From Polynucleobacter asymbioticus (lineage in GTDB: Bacteria; Pseudomonadota; Gammaproteobacteria; Burkholderiales; Burkholderiaceae), in the NCBI RefSeq assembly GCF_018687575.1, contig NZ_CP061297.1, positions 124,001 to 188,000 on the forward strand: DNA of 64,000 bases, read 5' to 3'. The notes below the pieces were generated by a model that was not told where the DNA came from, did not search any database, and worked only from the letters and a program-made list of their open reading frames with translations. Position numbers and translations under genes: made by a program. This document shows positions 29,257 through 39,948 of this stretch, piece by piece (positions within the stretch are counted from its first letter, which is position 1; each line of letters opens with the position of its first letter).

Positions 29257-30262
29257 GCAAAATCAACAATTGCTTTCTTGGGGTGAGCGCGTGAAGCAGG
29301 AGCTCGCAAATCTAGATGTTAAATCTCTTGGTCGGGTCGGTGTATTGTTTGGCGGTCGTTCTGGTGAGCGTGAGATTTCTTTGATGTCAGGTAATGGCGT
29401 ATTAGAGGCACTGCTTTCTAAAGGTGTTGATGCCCATCCATTCGATCCAGGTCTGCGTTGCCCAACCGAAATAGCAAAAGAAAAATTTGACCGTGTATTT
29501 ATCTCCTTGCATGGGCGCTATGGAGAGGACGGTACGATCCAAGGTTTGCTTGATCTCTTAGGTTTGCCCTATACCGGTAGCGGTGTATTGGCGTCCGCAT
29601 TAGCGATCGATAAAATTGCAACCAAGCTTGTGTGGCTTAGTAGCGGTCTTTCAACACCAGAGTTTCAGGAGTTGAAAGCCGATAGCGATTGGAATGCAGT
29701 TGTGCAGCACTTGGGTTTGCCATTAATTGTCAAGCCTGCACACGAAGGTTCTTCGCTAGGCTTAACGAAAGTGAAATCCGTCGATGAATTACCTGCTGCC
29801 TATCGGTTGGCTGCTGGAATGGATAAAAAGGTGATTGCAGAGACTTGCATTGTTGGTGACGAGTTGACTTGCCCGTTAGTGGGATTCGGGGCGGATGCTG
29901 AGGCTTTGCCTGTAATCAAAATTATTCCGCCTGAAGCTAATTATGATTTCCACAATAAGTACTTCTCAGATGAGACGCAATACTTATGTCCAACTGGCTT
30001 AGCGCCAGAAGTCAATAAGGCAGTTCAAGAATTAGCTTTAGCTGCCTATCGTGCTCTCGGCTGCAGGACCTGGGGTCGTGCTGATGTGATGCTCGATCAA
30101 AAAACTGGCAAACCATATCTTTTGGAGATGAATACATCACCAGGCATGACTTCACACTCTTTAGTTCCAATGGCTGCAAAAGCTGCTGGTGTTGAATATG
30201 CCGAACTAGTTCTTTGGGTGATTAGCCAAACTTTGAACATCAAAGGGGCTGCGCGAGCATGA
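29249..30262 (+). CDS. ddl: D-alanine--D-alanine ligase
   Basis: A 337-residue ATP-grasp enzyme making D-Ala-D-Ala for MurF. The N-terminal '[19 protein letters not shown]' and '[39 protein letters not shown]' bind the first alanine; '[19 protein letters not shown]' is the ATP-grasp loop; '[25 protein letters not shown]' holds metal ligands. About 15 extra N-terminal residues precede the core. DdlB-type position inside dcw, overlapping murC and ftsQ. Confidence 0.96.
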   Translation: MSKQNQQLLSWGERVKQELANLDVKSLGRVGVLFGGRSGEREISLMSGNGVLEALLSKGVDAHPFDPGLRCPTEIAKEKFDRVFISLHGRYGEDGTIQGLLDLLGLPYTGSGVLASALAIDKIATKLVWLSSGLSTPEFQELKADSDWNAVVQHLGLPLIVKPAHEGSSLGLTKVKSVDELPAAYRLAAGMDKKVIAETCIVGDELTCPLVGFGADAEALPVIKIIPPEANYDFHNKYFSDETQYLCPTGLAPEVNKAVQELALAAYRALGCRTWGRADVMLDQKTGKPYLLEMNTSPGMTSHSLVPMAAKAAGVEYAELVLWVISQTLNIKGAARA

Positions 30263-31125
30263 GTCGGATAGGCGCCTTCATAAACGGCTTCGGTGAAGTA
30301 TTTACTTCATTGGCATCTCCACTTTGGAATCATCCAGAGCGGATGCAAAAGCTAAGTCGTTTCTTAATGCGCTGTTTCGCAGTGATGGTTTGTATTGGAA
30401 TTTTGGTTTGGCTAAGTCAGCGTCCTGTCTTTGCTTTGCGTCAAATTGTCATTGAGCCAGTGGCTGGACAAACACTTAAGCATATTAATAAACCCGTAGT
30501 GAAGCAACAGGTTTTGGAGACTGTTCAGGGAAATTTTTTCAGCGTGAGATTAGAGGATGTGAAGCGTGGTTTCGAGTCCATGCCTTGGGTGCGTCACGCC
30601 AATGTTCGCAGAGTTTGGCCTAATGGATTGATTGTGAGTATTGAAGAACAAAAGCCATTTGGTACTTGGGGTGGGGCTGATAGTCACACCTTAATGAATA
30701 ACCATGGTGAGCTATTTGCTGGTCGTATTTCTGATGTGGGGGATGGAATTCAGTTAATTGATTTCTCAGGCCCAGAAGATTCAAGCAAAGAAGTACTGCG
30801 CCTATATGAAAAAGCAAATACCTGGTTTAAGCCTTGGAACGCAGAAGTAAAAAGCTTAACCCTTTCCGAGCGCTATGCCTGGCATGTCAAGTTATCTAAC
30901 GGCATGAAAGTGGAGTTCGGTAGGGATGAAGAGAACTCAGACAAAACACTAACTGAAGATCGTGTGGCGCGACTATTTAAGTATTGGCCGCAGGTTCAAG
31001 AGAGATGGGCTAATCGCGTAGATGCAATTGATTTGCGCTATGCAAATGGTTTTGCAGTGCATCTTGCTTCGGCAAGTTTGAAAAAGAATGAAGCAGACAG
31101 CAAAAAAAGTGAGCAGAAGCAATGA
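30259..31125 (+). CDS. ftsQ: Cell division protein FtsQ
   Basis: A 288-residue bitopic protein: cytoplasmic tail of about 35 residues, one membrane helix (near 37-55, '[16 protein letters not shown]'), a POTRA domain starting '[14 protein letters not shown]' and including '[45 protein letters not shown]' elements, then the FtsQ beta domain. FtsQ holds FtsB and FtsL in the divisome. The lysine-rich C-terminus is low-complexity. Overlaps ddl by four bases; ftsA follows within ten bases. Confidence 0.95.
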   Translation: MSRIGAFINGFGEVFTSLASPLWNHPERMQKLSRFLMRCFAVMVCIGILVWLSQRPVFALRQIVIEPVAGQTLKHINKPVVKQQVLETVQGNFFSVRLEDVKRGFESMPWVRHANVRRVWPNGLIVSIEEQKPFGTWGGADSHTLMNNHGELFAGRISDVGDGIQLIDFSGPEDSSKEVLRLYEKANTWFKPWNAEVKSLTLSERYAWHVKLSNGMKVEFGRDEENSDKTLTEDRVARLFKYWPQVQERWANRVDAIDLRYANGFAVHLASASLKKNEADSKKSEQKQ

Positions 31126-31134
31126 GGAATGAGA

Positions 31135-32364
31135 ATGAGTAAAGACAACCGCGATTTATTGGTCGGATTGGATATTGGAACCTCCAAGGTGGTTGCTTTG
31201 GTTGCTGAATTGGCGCCAGATGGCCAATTTAATGTCGTTGGCGTTGGCCAAACTGCATCCAAGGGTTTGAAGAAGGGTGTAGTTGTCAATATTGAGGCTA
31301 CTGTCCAATCCATTCAAAAAGCGCTTGAGGAAGCTGAGGTCATGGCAGATCGCCAGATCGTCCAAGTCTTTACTGGTATCGCTGGAAATCACATTGTGAG
31401 TTTTAACTCCAGCGGTATGGTGGCCATTCGCGATAAAGAAGTCAGTGCTGGTGATGTTGAGCGTGTTCTAGAAACTGCTAAAGCAATCAATATTCCAACT
31501 GATCAGCAAATCCTCCACATTCTCGTTCAAGAATTCATTATTGATGGACAAGAAGATGTCCGCGAACCAATTGGCATGAGCGGTTTGCGCCTAGAAGTCA
31601 AAGTCCATATCGTTACTGGTGCTGTGAGTGCTGCGCAGAATATTGTGAAGTGCGTTCGCCGTTGCGGTCTAGAGGTCAACGATTTAATTTTGCAGCCTCT
31701 TGCGTCCAGTTTGGCGGTTCTAACTGAGGATGAAAAAGAATTGGGCGTTGTCTTGGTGGATATTGGTGGCGGCACCACCGACATTGCTATCTATTGCCAG
31801 GGCTCCATTCGACATACTGCTGTGATTCCGATTGCAGGCGATCAAATTACTAATGACATTGCAATGGCATTACGTACGCCAACGATTGATGCGGAAGATT
31901 TAAAAATTCAATACGGTATTGCTCGTCAAGATATGGCGGATCCAACCACCATGATTGATGTCCCAGGTGTTGGTGATCGTGAGCCACGACCAATGTCAAA
32001 ACAAGCCTTAGCTGCTGTGATTGAGCCACGCGTTGAAGAGCTATTCACATTAGTTCGTGGCGTTGTACGTGATTCTGGTTACGAAGATATGGTGTCTTCA
32101 GGAATCGTACTGACCGGTGGAACATCGTTGATGCCAGGCATGGTTGAGCTTGCTGAACAAGTGTTCTTACGTCCAGCGCGTATCGGTACGCCTGAGTACC
32201 GTGGCCACCTGCATGAAGTTTTACGTAGCCCACGTTTCGCTACCAGCATCGGTTTATTAATGGAAGGTCAGGCACAGTTATTGCGTGGCCGTCGAGTTTC
32301 GCAGTCAGGCGCGTTGCAAAGTGTGATTTCGCGCATGAAGGAATGGTTCGCAGGAAATTTTTAA
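31135..32364 (+). CDS. ftsA: Cell division protein FtsA
   Basis: A 409-residue actin-fold ATPase that ties FtsZ filaments to the membrane. 'LLVGLDIGTSKVVALVAEL' is phosphate loop 1, 'LVDIGGGTTDIAIY' phosphate loop 2, and 'GIVLTGGTSLMPGMVELAEQ' the adenosine site. The C-terminal helix 'VISRMKEWFAGNF' is the amphipathic membrane-targeting sequence. The ATG at 31135 was chosen because an AGGA sits six bases before it; the ATG two codons earlier would leave no spacing. Confidence 0.96.
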   Translation: MSKDNRDLLVGLDIGTSKVVALVAELAPDGQFNVVGVGQTASKGLKKGVVVNIEATVQSIQKALEEAEVMADRQIVQVFTGIAGNHIVSFNSSGMVAIRDKEVSAGDVERVLETAKAINIPTDQQILHILVQEFIIDGQEDVREPIGMSGLRLEVKVHIVTGAVSAAQNIVKCVRRCGLEVNDLILQPLASSLAVLTEDEKELGVVLVDIGGGTTDIAIYCQGSIRHTAVIPIAGDQITNDIAMALRTPTIDAEDLKIQYGIARQDMADPTTMIDVPGVGDREPRPMSKQALAAVIEPRVEELFTLVRGVVRDSGYEDMVSSGIVLTGGTSLMPGMVELAEQVFLRPARIGTPEYRGHLHEVLRSPRFATSIGLLMEGQAQLLRGRRVSQSGALQSVISRMKEWFAGNF

Positions 32365-32409
32365 GTTTTTCGTCGTCGTCAATGTAGTACTTATTACCTA
32401 GGAGGGTAT

Positions 32410-33750
32410 ATGGAATTTGAAATGTTAGATCAAGAAACAGCCGGCAAAACCATCATTAAAGTGGTTGGAGTTGGTGGTGCAGGCGGTAATGCAGTTCAGC
32501 ACATGATTCGTCGCGGTGTTAACGGCGTAGAGTTTATTTGCATGAACACCGATGCTGGCGCTTTACAGCGTTCTGAGGCATCTGTGAATTTGCAACTAGG
32601 CTCTAGCGGACTCGGTGCTGGTGCAAAACCTGAAATCGGCGCAGCTTCTGCTGAAGAAGCACGCGCACGTATTGCAGATACATTGCAGGGTGCGCATATG
32701 GTATTCATTACTGCTGGTATGGGTGGTGGTACTGGTACTGGTGCAGCACCAATCGTTGCTCAAGTTGCCAAAGAGATGGGTATCTTGACCGTCGGTGTTA
32801 TCAGCAAGCCATTTGACTTTGAAGGTGTAAAGCGCCTTAAGGTTGCGGAAAATGGCGCAGCTGAGCTTGAGTCATATGTAGATTCATTGATCGTGGTTCT
32901 CAATGAGAAACTTTTTGAAGTAATGGGTGAAGATGCTGAGTTTGATAAGGCATTCGCATGTGCTGATGATGTTCTTCATAACGCTGTTTCAGGTATTGCA
33001 GAAATCATTAACGTACAAGGTTTGATTAACGTCGACTTTGAAGATGTGAAAACTGTGATGGGCGAACAAGGCAAGGCGATGATGGGAACTGCAACAGTTT
33101 CTGGTATGGATCGTGCTCGCTTAGCTGCTGAAGCCGCGGTTGCTTCACCGTTGCTCGAAGGCGTTGATTTATCTGGTGCGCGTGGCGTATTGGTCAACAT
33201 CACAGCTAGCCGTTCATTGAAGTTGTCTGAGACTCGTGAAGTGATGGCAGCGATTCGTGGCTATGCCGCAGATGACGCTACTGTGATCTTTGGTACTGTG
33301 TACGACGAGAGCTTAGGTGATGCATTACGTGTAACAGTTGTAGCGACTGGTTTGAATAATCCGCAAGCACGTCAACATCATCAACCAGAAGTAGTTTGGA
33401 GACAGGCTACAGGTACGCATGATGCAATGCCAACAATGGCTGACTTAAATAGCTTTGCTCCAGCAAGTGCTTCAGCAGCAATGAGCAAAGTAAGTCTTGA
33501 TTCAGCTTTGAGCACTAGCGCTGGTTTGGCAATGACGGGTGCAGGTAGTGCGCCTTCAATGGCCGCTCAACCAGCCACTAGCGGTGTTGATTACAGTCAA
33601 TATGATTTGCCACGGGTATTCCGTAGTTCACGTGAGGCTACACCAGCTCCTACATTAGGTGCTGATAGCTCGCCACAGGCTAAAACCATGTTGGATAAAG
33701 GGGCTGATTACTACGAAATCCCAGCTTTTTTACGTAAGCAAGCAGACTAA
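32410..33750 (+). CDS. ftsZ: Cell division protein FtsZ
   Basis: A 446-residue tubulin-like GTPase forming the Z ring. The GTP signature GGGTGTG is at 105-111, with '[14 protein letters not shown]' near the N-terminus and '[16 protein letters not shown]' for the T7 region. A disordered, alanine/serine-rich linker covers about residues 325-430. The C-terminal peptide '[13 protein letters not shown]' binds FtsA, ZapD and other partners. A strong ribosome binding site (AGGAGGG, about 32400) marks the start. It ends the dcw cluster and is followed by a GC-rich hairpin. Confidence 0.98.
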   Translation: MEFEMLDQETAGKTIIKVVGVGGAGGNAVQHMIRRGVNGVEFICMNTDAGALQRSEASVNLQLGSSGLGAGAKPEIGAASAEEARARIADTLQGAHMVFITAGMGGGTGTGAAPIVAQVAKEMGILTVGVISKPFDFEGVKRLKVAENGAAELESYVDSLIVVLNEKLFEVMGEDAEFDKAFACADDVLHNAVSGIAEIINVQGLINVDFEDVKTVMGEQGKAMMGTATVSGMDRARLAAEAAVASPLLEGVDLSGARGVLVNITASRSLKLSETREVMAAIRGYAADDATVIFGTVYDESLGDALRVTVVATGLNNPQARQHHQPEVVWRQATGTHDAMPTMADLNSFAPASASAAMSKVSLDSALSTSAGLAMTGAGSAPSMAAQPATSGVDYSQYDLPRVFRSSREATPAPTLGADSSPQAKTMLDKGADYYEIPAFLRKQAD

Positions 33751-33780
33751 ACCACTGCTCAATACAATAGATTGTGCAGA

Positions 33781-33831
33781 ATGCCAGCGCGGCGCCCCTC
33801 CGGACGACGAATCCCGCGCTAGCGTTGGCAT
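33781..33831 (+). other. GC-rich hairpin between ftsZ and the redoxin gene
   Basis: ATGCCAGCGC (33781-33790) can pair with GCGTTGGCAT (33822-33831): ten base pairs including one G-U. A competing stem GCGCGG/CCGCGC (33787-33792 with 33814-33819) uses overlapping bases. The loop is unusually GC-rich for this region. No T run follows, so it is not a simple terminator; it may slow or protect the ftsZ transcript end or be a regulatory RNA fold. Confidence 0.5.
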
Positions 33832-33861
33832 ACTCATGACAACTATTTCATTGGAGACTTT

Positions 33862-34362
33862 ATGATCGCAGTCGGACAAAAATTACCAAACGCTACTCTT
33901 TATGAGTTTTTAGATGAGGCCAGCGAAGGTTGCGCTATTGGCCCAAATGCATTCGAAGTTGAAAAACTCACTGCTGGTAAAAAGATAGTGATCTTTGCAT
34001 TACCTGGCGCATTTACACCGACTTGTTCAGCAAAGCATGTTCCTAGTTATGTTGAGCACTTTGATGCAATCAAGGCAAAAGGTGTGGATGAAATTTGGTG
34101 TATCTCAGTAAACGACCCATTTGTGATGGGTGCCTGGGGCCGAGATCAAAAAGTTGGTAAAAAGATTCGCATGTTAGGTGATGGTAGTGCTGAGTTCACC
34201 AAGAAACTTGGCCTTGAGTTGGATTTGACTGCTCGTGGCTTGGGTGTTCGTTCAGATCGCTATGCCATGATTGTTGAAGATGGTGTAGTGACAACTTTGG
34301 ATCGTGAAGCACCAGGTAAGTTTGAAGTGAGCGATGCCGCTTCAATTCTGAAGAAGCTTTAA
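33862..34362 (+). CDS. Peroxiredoxin, Prx5 type
   Basis: A 166-residue thiol peroxidase reducing hydrogen peroxide and alkyl hydroperoxides. The peroxidatic cysteine is in '[22 protein letters not shown]' (near residue 51), the Prx5-type signature with PxxxTxxC. Further motifs are '[15 protein letters not shown]' and '[15 protein letters not shown]'. No fused glutaredoxin domain. Its place between ftsZ and lpxC is shared with related betaproteobacteria, but no functional link to division is known. GGAG ribosome binding site at about 33852. Confidence 0.93.
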   Translation: MIAVGQKLPNATLYEFLDEASEGCAIGPNAFEVEKLTAGKKIVIFALPGAFTPTCSAKHVPSYVEHFDAIKAKGVDEIWCISVNDPFVMGAWGRDQKVGKKIRMLGDGSAEFTKKLGLELDLTARGLGVRSDRYAMIVEDGVVTTLDREAPGKFEVSDAASILKKL

Positions 34363-34390
34363 GAAACTATTCCTGAATTTATATAAAACT

Positions 34391-35305
34391 ATGATGAAGC
34401 AACGCACAATCGCTACTCCGATTAAAACCGTAGGGATTGGCTTACACTCTGGGCGCAAGGTGACTTTGTCTATTAAGCCTGCGCCGATCAATTCAGGAAT
34501 CTTGTTTGTGCGTGTAGATACTCCAGAGCAATCGGTTGTGCCGGCTACTGCTCTGGCGGTTTGCGATACCCGCTTGGCCTCAGTCATTCAAAAAGATGGG
34601 GTACGCGTTTCTACAGTGGAGCATTTGCTTTCAGCGTGTGCAGGCCTAGGGCTAGATAATTTATTGATTGAGCTTGATGGTGAGGAAGTGCCCATCATGG
34701 ATGGCAGTGCAGCTTCATTCTTGTTCTTAATGGAGTCAGCTGGTATCGCTGAGCAAGAGGCTGCAAGACAGTTTGTAGTAATTAAAAAATCTGTAGAGGT
34801 TAAGGAAGGCGACAAGCTCGCGCGCCTTGAGCCATTCTTTGGGTTTAAGTTGGATTTCACAATCGACTTTAAGCACCCTGCAGTAGATAAGACTGGTCAG
34901 CGCTTTGTGGTGGACTTTGCAGAACACGCATATCGAAGTGAGATTGGGCGTGCTCGAACTTTTGGTTTTGCTCATGAAGTTGAGGCATTGCGAGAAATGG
35001 GATTGGCGCGTGGTGGAAGTTTGGATAACGCGATCGTTCTCGATGAGCATCGTATCCTGAATAACGAAGAGTTACGTTATGAGGATGAGTTTGTTCGTCA
35101 TAAAATCCTGGATGCCATTGGCGACCTCTATTTAGTTGGGCACCCCATCGTAGGCTCTTATGTAGCTGAAAAATCAGGACACGCCCTCAATAACGCGCTC
35201 TTGCGTAAGCTTTTAGAAGACCCGAATTCTTACGAAATCAGTAGCTTTCCAGAAAATAAAGCTCCCGCGGCCTATTCCAAAGAGAGTCAACCCCTCTTTT
35301 TCTAG
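34391..35305 (+). CDS. lpxC: UDP-3-O-acyl-N-acetylglucosamine deacetylase
   Basis: A 304-residue zinc enzyme, the committed step of lipid A synthesis. Zinc ligands fit '[34 protein letters not shown]' (first His), and '[38 protein letters not shown]' (His and Asp, with the catalytic His of 'SGHALNN'). N-terminus '[21 protein letters not shown]' is the family start. Two ATGs in a row (34391, 34394) open the frame. LpxC follows the dcw cluster in many proteobacteria. Confidence 0.97.
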   Translation: MMKQRTIATPIKTVGIGLHSGRKVTLSIKPAPINSGILFVRVDTPEQSVVPATALAVCDTRLASVIQKDGVRVSTVEHLLSACAGLGLDNLLIELDGEEVPIMDGSAASFLFLMESAGIAEQEAARQFVVIKKSVEVKEGDKLARLEPFFGFKLDFTIDFKHPAVDKTGQRFVVDFAEHAYRSEIGRARTFGFAHEVEALREMGLARGGSLDNAIVLDEHRILNNEELRYEDEFVRHKILDAIGDLYLVGHPIVGSYVAEKSGHALNNALLRKLLEDPNSYEISSFPENKAPAAYSKESQPLFF

Positions 35306-35307
35306 GT

Positions 35308-35811
35308 TTATTTGGGCTTACTTTGAAGCAGGCGTTCAACCGCCTTGCGCAGATCAGAATCTGGCGCCAATTTCTCGAGTAAAGATTCCCAAGAAGTCCT
35401 TGCTACTGCATTAAAGCCTGTTGGCTTTTGGCTAGCCTGCCGCCCCTCTCGAGGCTGAATTTCCCAAGAGGGTGGTGCTGGCTTGAGGCGCACCTTAATA
35501 CTAGTGCAGACCACCCCTTTTTTTGCTAACTCATTGATTAGGCTGGGTAAAATTTGTTGAAGGCGGGTAGCGATACTTGCCCCATTAACCAATAAAAACA
35601 GTTCATTTTGACTACCAGAACGCCATCCAGCCTCAATTTTGGGTGCCAAGTTATCCAAATCCAACTCAAATAGGGCAGCTTTCAAGGCAATTTTGAGTTT
35701 GGCTAGATCTTCTGTTTTAGCCAAAATTCCACCCAAGCCCTCTGAGTCACGCAAATACTCCAACCACTCATGGGCGGCTTTCGTACGGACAGGTTTAGGG
35801 GCAAAGTTCAT
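35308..35811 (-). CDS. DUF721 / DciA-like protein
   Basis: About 167 residues. The N-terminal half fits the DUF721 pattern: a helical start then 'FLLVNGASIATRLQQILPSLINELAKKGVVCTSIKVRLKP', resembling the KH-like domain of DciA, the ancestral replicative helicase loader. The C-terminal half is basic and ends in a helix. Position between lpxC and secA matches where many betaproteobacteria keep a DUF721 gene (E. coli has secM there). The ATG at 35811 was preferred over a TTG at 35841; neither has a strong ribosome binding site. The DciA role is inferred, not shown. Confidence 0.65.
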   Translation of the reverse strand: MNFAPKPVRTKAAHEWLEYLRDSEGLGGILAKTEDLAKLKIALKAALFELDLDNLAPKIEAGWRSGSQNELFLLVNGASIATRLQQILPSLINELAKKGVVCTSIKVRLKPAPPSWEIQPREGRQASQKPTGFNAVARTSWESLLEKLAPDSDLRKAVERLLQSKPK

Positions 35812-35865
35812 ATAAAAAGAGGGTGTGGGTGATAAACTCAAGGTCTTAATTTACTTCAATATCCC

Positions 35866-38631
35866 ATGGTAATCGGTCTTCTTAAAACCCTGGTCGGCAG
35901 TCGTAACGACCGCCTCTTAAAACAGTATCGCAAAGTAGTTGCAAAAGTTGGTGCTTTCGAGCCTGGCATGCAAGCTTTGGATGATGCTTCCCTGCAAGCG
36001 AAAACTGCTGAGTTCAAGTCGCGTTTGGCTGCTGGTGAGTCATTAGATGATATTGCTCCAGAGGCTTTTGCAGTAGTTCGTGAGGCGAGCACGCGAGTGA
36101 TGAAGATGCGCCATTTTGATGCGCAGATGATGGGTGGCCTTGCATTACATCAAGGCAAGATTGCTGAAATGGGAACTGGTGAAGGTAAGACCTTAACCGC
36201 CACGCTTCCTGTGTATTTAAATGCCCTGACCGGTAAGGGTGTCCACGTTATTACGGTCAACGATTACTTAGCTCAGCGTGATGCTGAATGGATGTCAACG
36301 CTCTACAACTTCTTAGGTATGACGGTGGGCGTGAATCTATCGCAGATGGATCACACGACTAAGCAAGAAGCTTATGCGGCTGATATCACCTACGGTACCA
36401 ATAATGAGTTTGGTTTTGACTATCTCCGTGACAACATGGTTCAAGACTTGGGTCAGCGTGTTCAACGTGGCCTAGCTTATGCGATTGTTGACGAGGTTGA
36501 CTCTATTTTGATTGATGAGGCACGCACCCCATTGATCATTTCTGGTCAGGCGGAAGATCACACCGATTTGTATATCAAGATCAATGCATTGCCTGCTTAC
36601 TTGGAGCGCCAAATTGGCGAAGAAAAAGCAGATGGCACTGGTGTTGAAAAGTCAGGCGATTACTGGGTAGATGAAAAGACGCAACAAGTCTACTTAACAG
36701 AGCGTGGCCACGATAAGGCTGAGACAGTTTTGGTTGAGCTTGGCGCCCTCAATGATGGCGACTCTTTATATGCTCCGCAAAATATTACTCTGATGCATCA
36801 CGTGTATGCGGCATTACGTGCTCATACTTTGTATAACCGTGATCAACAGTATGTTGTTCAGAATGGTGAAGTCATTATTGTTGATGAGTTCACGGGTCGC
36901 TTAATGCAGGGTCGTCGCTGGTCTGATGGCTTGCATCAAGCTGTGGAAGCCAAAGAGGGTGTGCAGATTCAGAATGAGAATCAGACCTTGGCCACTATTA
37001 CCTTCCAGAACTACTTCCGTATGTACGGTAAGTTGGCTGGTATGACTGGTACTGCTGATACTGAAGCATATGAGTTCAAGGAGATTTATAACCTTGAAAC
37101 GGTAGTGATCCCACCAAATCGAATCAGTCAAAGAAAAGATCGTCAAGATCAAATCTATAAGACATCTCGTGAGCGTTACGATGCGGTTATCAAAGACATT
37201 GAGGATTGCTATCAGCGTGGCCAACCCGTACTAGTTGGTACAACTTCAATTGAGAACTCAGAATTAATTGCGGGCCTGTTAGACAAGCGTCAGTTAGCGC
37301 ATCAGGTATTGAATGCAAAGCAGCATGCTCGCGAAGCAGAGATCATTGCTCAAGCTGGTAGACCAAAGATGATCACCATTGCTACCAATATGGCCGGTCG
37401 TGGAACAGACATTGTTTTAGGCGGTAACGTTGGCAAACAGTCTTCATTAATTGAAGCAGATGCTGGTTTATCTGATGTAGAAAAAGCTGCCAAGATTAAA
37501 ACTTTGCAAGATGAATGGCAAAGCTTGCATGATCAAGTCTTAGCCTCCGGTGGTTTACATATTATTGGTACAGAGCGTCACGAAAGTCGCCGTATTGATA
37601 ATCAGCTGCGTGGACGTGCTGGCCGCCAGGGTGATCCTGGTTCTTCCCGTTTTTATCTTTCTCTAGATGATTCACTCCTGCGTATTTTTGCTGGAGATCG
37701 TCTACGTGCTGTGATGGATCGTTTGAAGATGCCTGATGGCGAGCCGATTGAGGCGGGCATGGTGACCCGTTCTATTGAGTCTGCTCAGCGTAAGGTTGAA
37801 GGTCGTAACTTTGATATTCGTAAGCAACTCTTGGATTATGACGACGTTGCTAATGATCAGCGCAAAGAAACTTACCGTCTCAGAAATGAGGTTCTAGAAA
37901 GCGCTGATGTTGGCGATTTAATTGCGAATTTGCGTGAAGATGTCTTGCGTAGCATTTGCGCCCTATATATTCCTTTAGAGTCGATGGAAGAGCAATGGGA
38001 TTTGCTTGGTCTAGAGAATGTATTAGCCAGCGATTGGGGTTTAACGGTTGACCTCAAAAATTGGGTTGAAAATGCTGAATCCATGGATGACGAGCAAATC
38101 GTTGATCGCGTTCTAGCGGCAGCAAAAGAAACTTACGATGCAAAAGTAGAGCTTTCTGGACGCGCGTCTTTTGCTGGATTTGAGCGCTCTGTTTTGCTTT
38201 ACAGCTTAGATACCCATTGGCGCGAACATTTGGCCGCTTTGGATCATTTACGTCAAGGCATTCATTTGCGTGGCTATGCTCAGAAAGATCCAAAACAAGA
38301 ATATCGTCGTGAAGCGTTTGAGTTATATGGTGAGCTGCTGAATGTCATTAAGAATGATGTTGTGAAAAGCATCATGACAGTACAAATTCGTAGCGCTAGT
38401 GAGTTAGATGAAGCTTCTGAGTCAATGAATGAAGATTTAGCGAAACTCTCAGGTGTGCAATATCAGCACGCTGATGCAGACCTTGAGGTAGCTGGTTCGA
38501 CCGGCGACCGTGGTGCGGCAATTGAAATTGCACCTGCACCCATGCGCTCTGGCCCTAAAGTAGGCCGCAATGATCCTTGCACCTGCGGTAGTGGTAAGAA
38601 GTACAAGAACTGCTGCGGCGCATTAACTTAA
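35866..38631 (+). CDS. secA: Preprotein translocase ATPase SecA
   Basis: A 921-residue motor driving proteins through SecYEG. Walker A '[15 protein letters not shown]' is near residues 101-115, '[21 protein letters not shown]' is the Walker B (DEVD) with following linker, helicase motifs continue in '[18 protein letters not shown]' and '[16 protein letters not shown]'. The C-terminal zinc tail '[19 protein letters not shown]' binds SecB and phospholipids. Divergent from the DUF721 gene with about 50 bases between starts. No secM-like arrest peptide gene was seen upstream. Confidence 0.98.
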   Translation: MVIGLLKTLVGSRNDRLLKQYRKVVAKVGAFEPGMQALDDASLQAKTAEFKSRLAAGESLDDIAPEAFAVVREASTRVMKMRHFDAQMMGGLALHQGKIAEMGTGEGKTLTATLPVYLNALTGKGVHVITVNDYLAQRDAEWMSTLYNFLGMTVGVNLSQMDHTTKQEAYAADITYGTNNEFGFDYLRDNMVQDLGQRVQRGLAYAIVDEVDSILIDEARTPLIISGQAEDHTDLYIKINALPAYLERQIGEEKADGTGVEKSGDYWVDEKTQQVYLTERGHDKAETVLVELGALNDGDSLYAPQNITLMHHVYAALRAHTLYNRDQQYVVQNGEVIIVDEFTGRLMQGRRWSDGLHQAVEAKEGVQIQNENQTLATITFQNYFRMYGKLAGMTGTADTEAYEFKEIYNLETVVIPPNRISQRKDRQDQIYKTSRERYDAVIKDIEDCYQRGQPVLVGTTSIENSELIAGLLDKRQLAHQVLNAKQHAREAEIIAQAGRPKMITIATNMAGRGTDIVLGGNVGKQSSLIEADAGLSDVEKAAKIKTLQDEWQSLHDQVLASGGLHIIGTERHESRRIDNQLRGRAGRQGDPGSSRFYLSLDDSLLRIFAGDRLRAVMDRLKMPDGEPIEAGMVTRSIESAQRKVEGRNFDIRKQLLDYDDVANDQRKETYRLRNEVLESADVGDLIANLREDVLRSICALYIPLESMEEQWDLLGLENVLASDWGLTVDLKNWVENAESMDDEQIVDRVLAAAKETYDAKVELSGRASFAGFERSVLLYSLDTHWREHLAALDHLRQGIHLRGYAQKDPKQEYRREAFELYGELLNVIKNDVVKSIMTVQIRSASELDEASESMNEDLAKLSGVQYQHADADLEVAGSTGDRGAAIEIAPAPMRSGPKVGRNDPCTCGSGKKYKNCCGALT

Positions 38632-38649
38632 ATTGACTGGGATTTGAAC

Positions 38650-38673
38650 AGAGCTGCCAGACTCGGCAGCTCT
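38650..38673 (+). terminator. Hairpin after secA
   Basis: AGAGCTGCC (38650-38658) and GGCAGCTCT (38665-38673) form a perfect nine-base stem around AGACTC. The downstream sequence is only weakly T-rich (CTAATGCCTCATC), so it is a likely but not strong intrinsic terminator, or a transcript-end stabiliser. Confidence 0.55.
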
Positions 38674-38701
38674 CTAATGCCTCATCTACAATTGTCAGAT
38701 C

Positions 38702-39937
38702 ATGACAGTTAATCTACCGCTCCCCCAAAAAGACCAACTCAAGCCTGTTCAAGGTTTTCAGATGGGCATCGCTGAAGCTGGAATTAAGAAAGCTAATCGC
38801 AAAGATTTATTGGTGATGACTTTGATGCCCGGCTCCCAGGTTGCCGGCGTTTTTACTTTAAACCGATTCTGCGCTGCGCCAGTTCAGGTTTGTAAGGAGC
38901 ATTTAGCTCTGAATGGTGCCAAGGGTGAGATTCGTGCACTGGTAGTGAATACTGGTAATGCCAATGCAGGAACTGGTGAGCGAGGCATGCAAGATGCTTT
39001 AGTAACTTGTGCTGAGTTAGCAAAAGAACTCAAACTCAATCCAGAGCAAGTTTTGCCATTTTCAACTGGCGTGATTCTGGAGCCCCTGCCAATTGATAGA
39101 TTAGTTTCTGGATTACCTAATGCAGTTGCAAACCTGGCTGAGGATCATTGGCTTGATGCTGCAGAGGCTATCATGACAACCGATACACAACCTAAAGCTG
39201 CATCTATTGCTGTAGATACCCCTTCCGGACTGGTGACTATCACCGGTATTTGTAAGGGCGCGGGCATGATTCATCCGAATATGGCGACCATGTTGGGATT
39301 CATTGCGACTGATGCTGGATTTGCACCAGGACTTCTTTCCTCTCTGACGCGTGAGATTGCTGATCTTTCGTTTAATGCTATTACGATCGATGGGGATACC
39401 TCAACGAATGACTCATTCATCATTATGGCAACCGGCCAGTCATCGGTAAAAATTCAATCAACTACCGATGCTAGTTATGGTTTGGTTCGAACTGCATTAA
39501 TTGATCTTGCCCGTAAGCTCGCTCAAATGATCGTAAGAGATGGTGAGGGCGCTACTAAATTTATTACGATTGATGTGCAGGGTGGCAAGACAGAAGATGA
39601 GTGCCGCTTAGTAGCAGAGGCAATCGCCCACTCACCTTTAGTTAAAACCGCTTTCTTTGCCAGTGATCCCAATTTAGGGCGCATCCTGGCAGCGATTGGC
39701 TATGCTGGTATTGCTGACCTAGATGTCAATCAAGTGCAAATGTGGCTCGGAGATGTATGGGTTGCCAAAAATGGTGGCCGTCACCCGGATTACCAAGAGG
39801 CTGATGGTCAAAGGGTGATGAAGGCTTCAGAAATCACCATCAAGATTGATTTGGGGCGGGGGTCAGCGCAGCAGACGATGTGGACCTGTGACTTATCGCA
39901 TGACTACGTTTCCATTAATGCTGATTATCGCTCATAG
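38702..39937 (+). CDS. argJ: Bifunctional glutamate N-acetyltransferase / amino-acid acetyltransferase
   Basis: A 411-residue self-cleaving enzyme of arginine synthesis that moves the acetyl group from N-acetylornithine to glutamate. Cleavage occurs before the nucleophile threonine in '[22 protein letters not shown]' (near residue 195). Other family stretches: '[16 protein letters not shown]', '[15 protein letters not shown]', '[17 protein letters not shown]', '[19 protein letters not shown]' and the C-terminal '[18 protein letters not shown]'. Whether it can also use acetyl-CoA is not visible. Confidence 0.97.
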   Translation: MTVNLPLPQKDQLKPVQGFQMGIAEAGIKKANRKDLLVMTLMPGSQVAGVFTLNRFCAAPVQVCKEHLALNGAKGEIRALVVNTGNANAGTGERGMQDALVTCAELAKELKLNPEQVLPFSTGVILEPLPIDRLVSGLPNAVANLAEDHWLDAAEAIMTTDTQPKAASIAVDTPSGLVTITGICKGAGMIHPNMATMLGFIATDAGFAPGLLSSLTREIADLSFNAITIDGDTSTNDSFIIMATGQSSVKIQSTTDASYGLVRTALIDLARKLAQMIVRDGEGATKFITIDVQGGKTEDECRLVAEAIAHSPLVKTAFFASDPNLGRILAAIGYAGIADLDVNQVQMWLGDVWVAKNGGRHPDYQEADGQRVMKASEITIKIDLGRGSAQQTMWTCDLSHDYVSINADYRS

Positions 39938-39948
39938 GAATTTGTGAA

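Noticed and set aside
35842..35865. Possible secM-like arrest peptide upstream of secA
   Set aside because: The gap is too short and the neighbouring gene is on the other strand; no such peptide can be encoded ahead of secA here.
36901..37224. A 107-residue minus-strand frame inside secA
   Set aside because: Shadow of a highly conserved gene, without promoter or motif.
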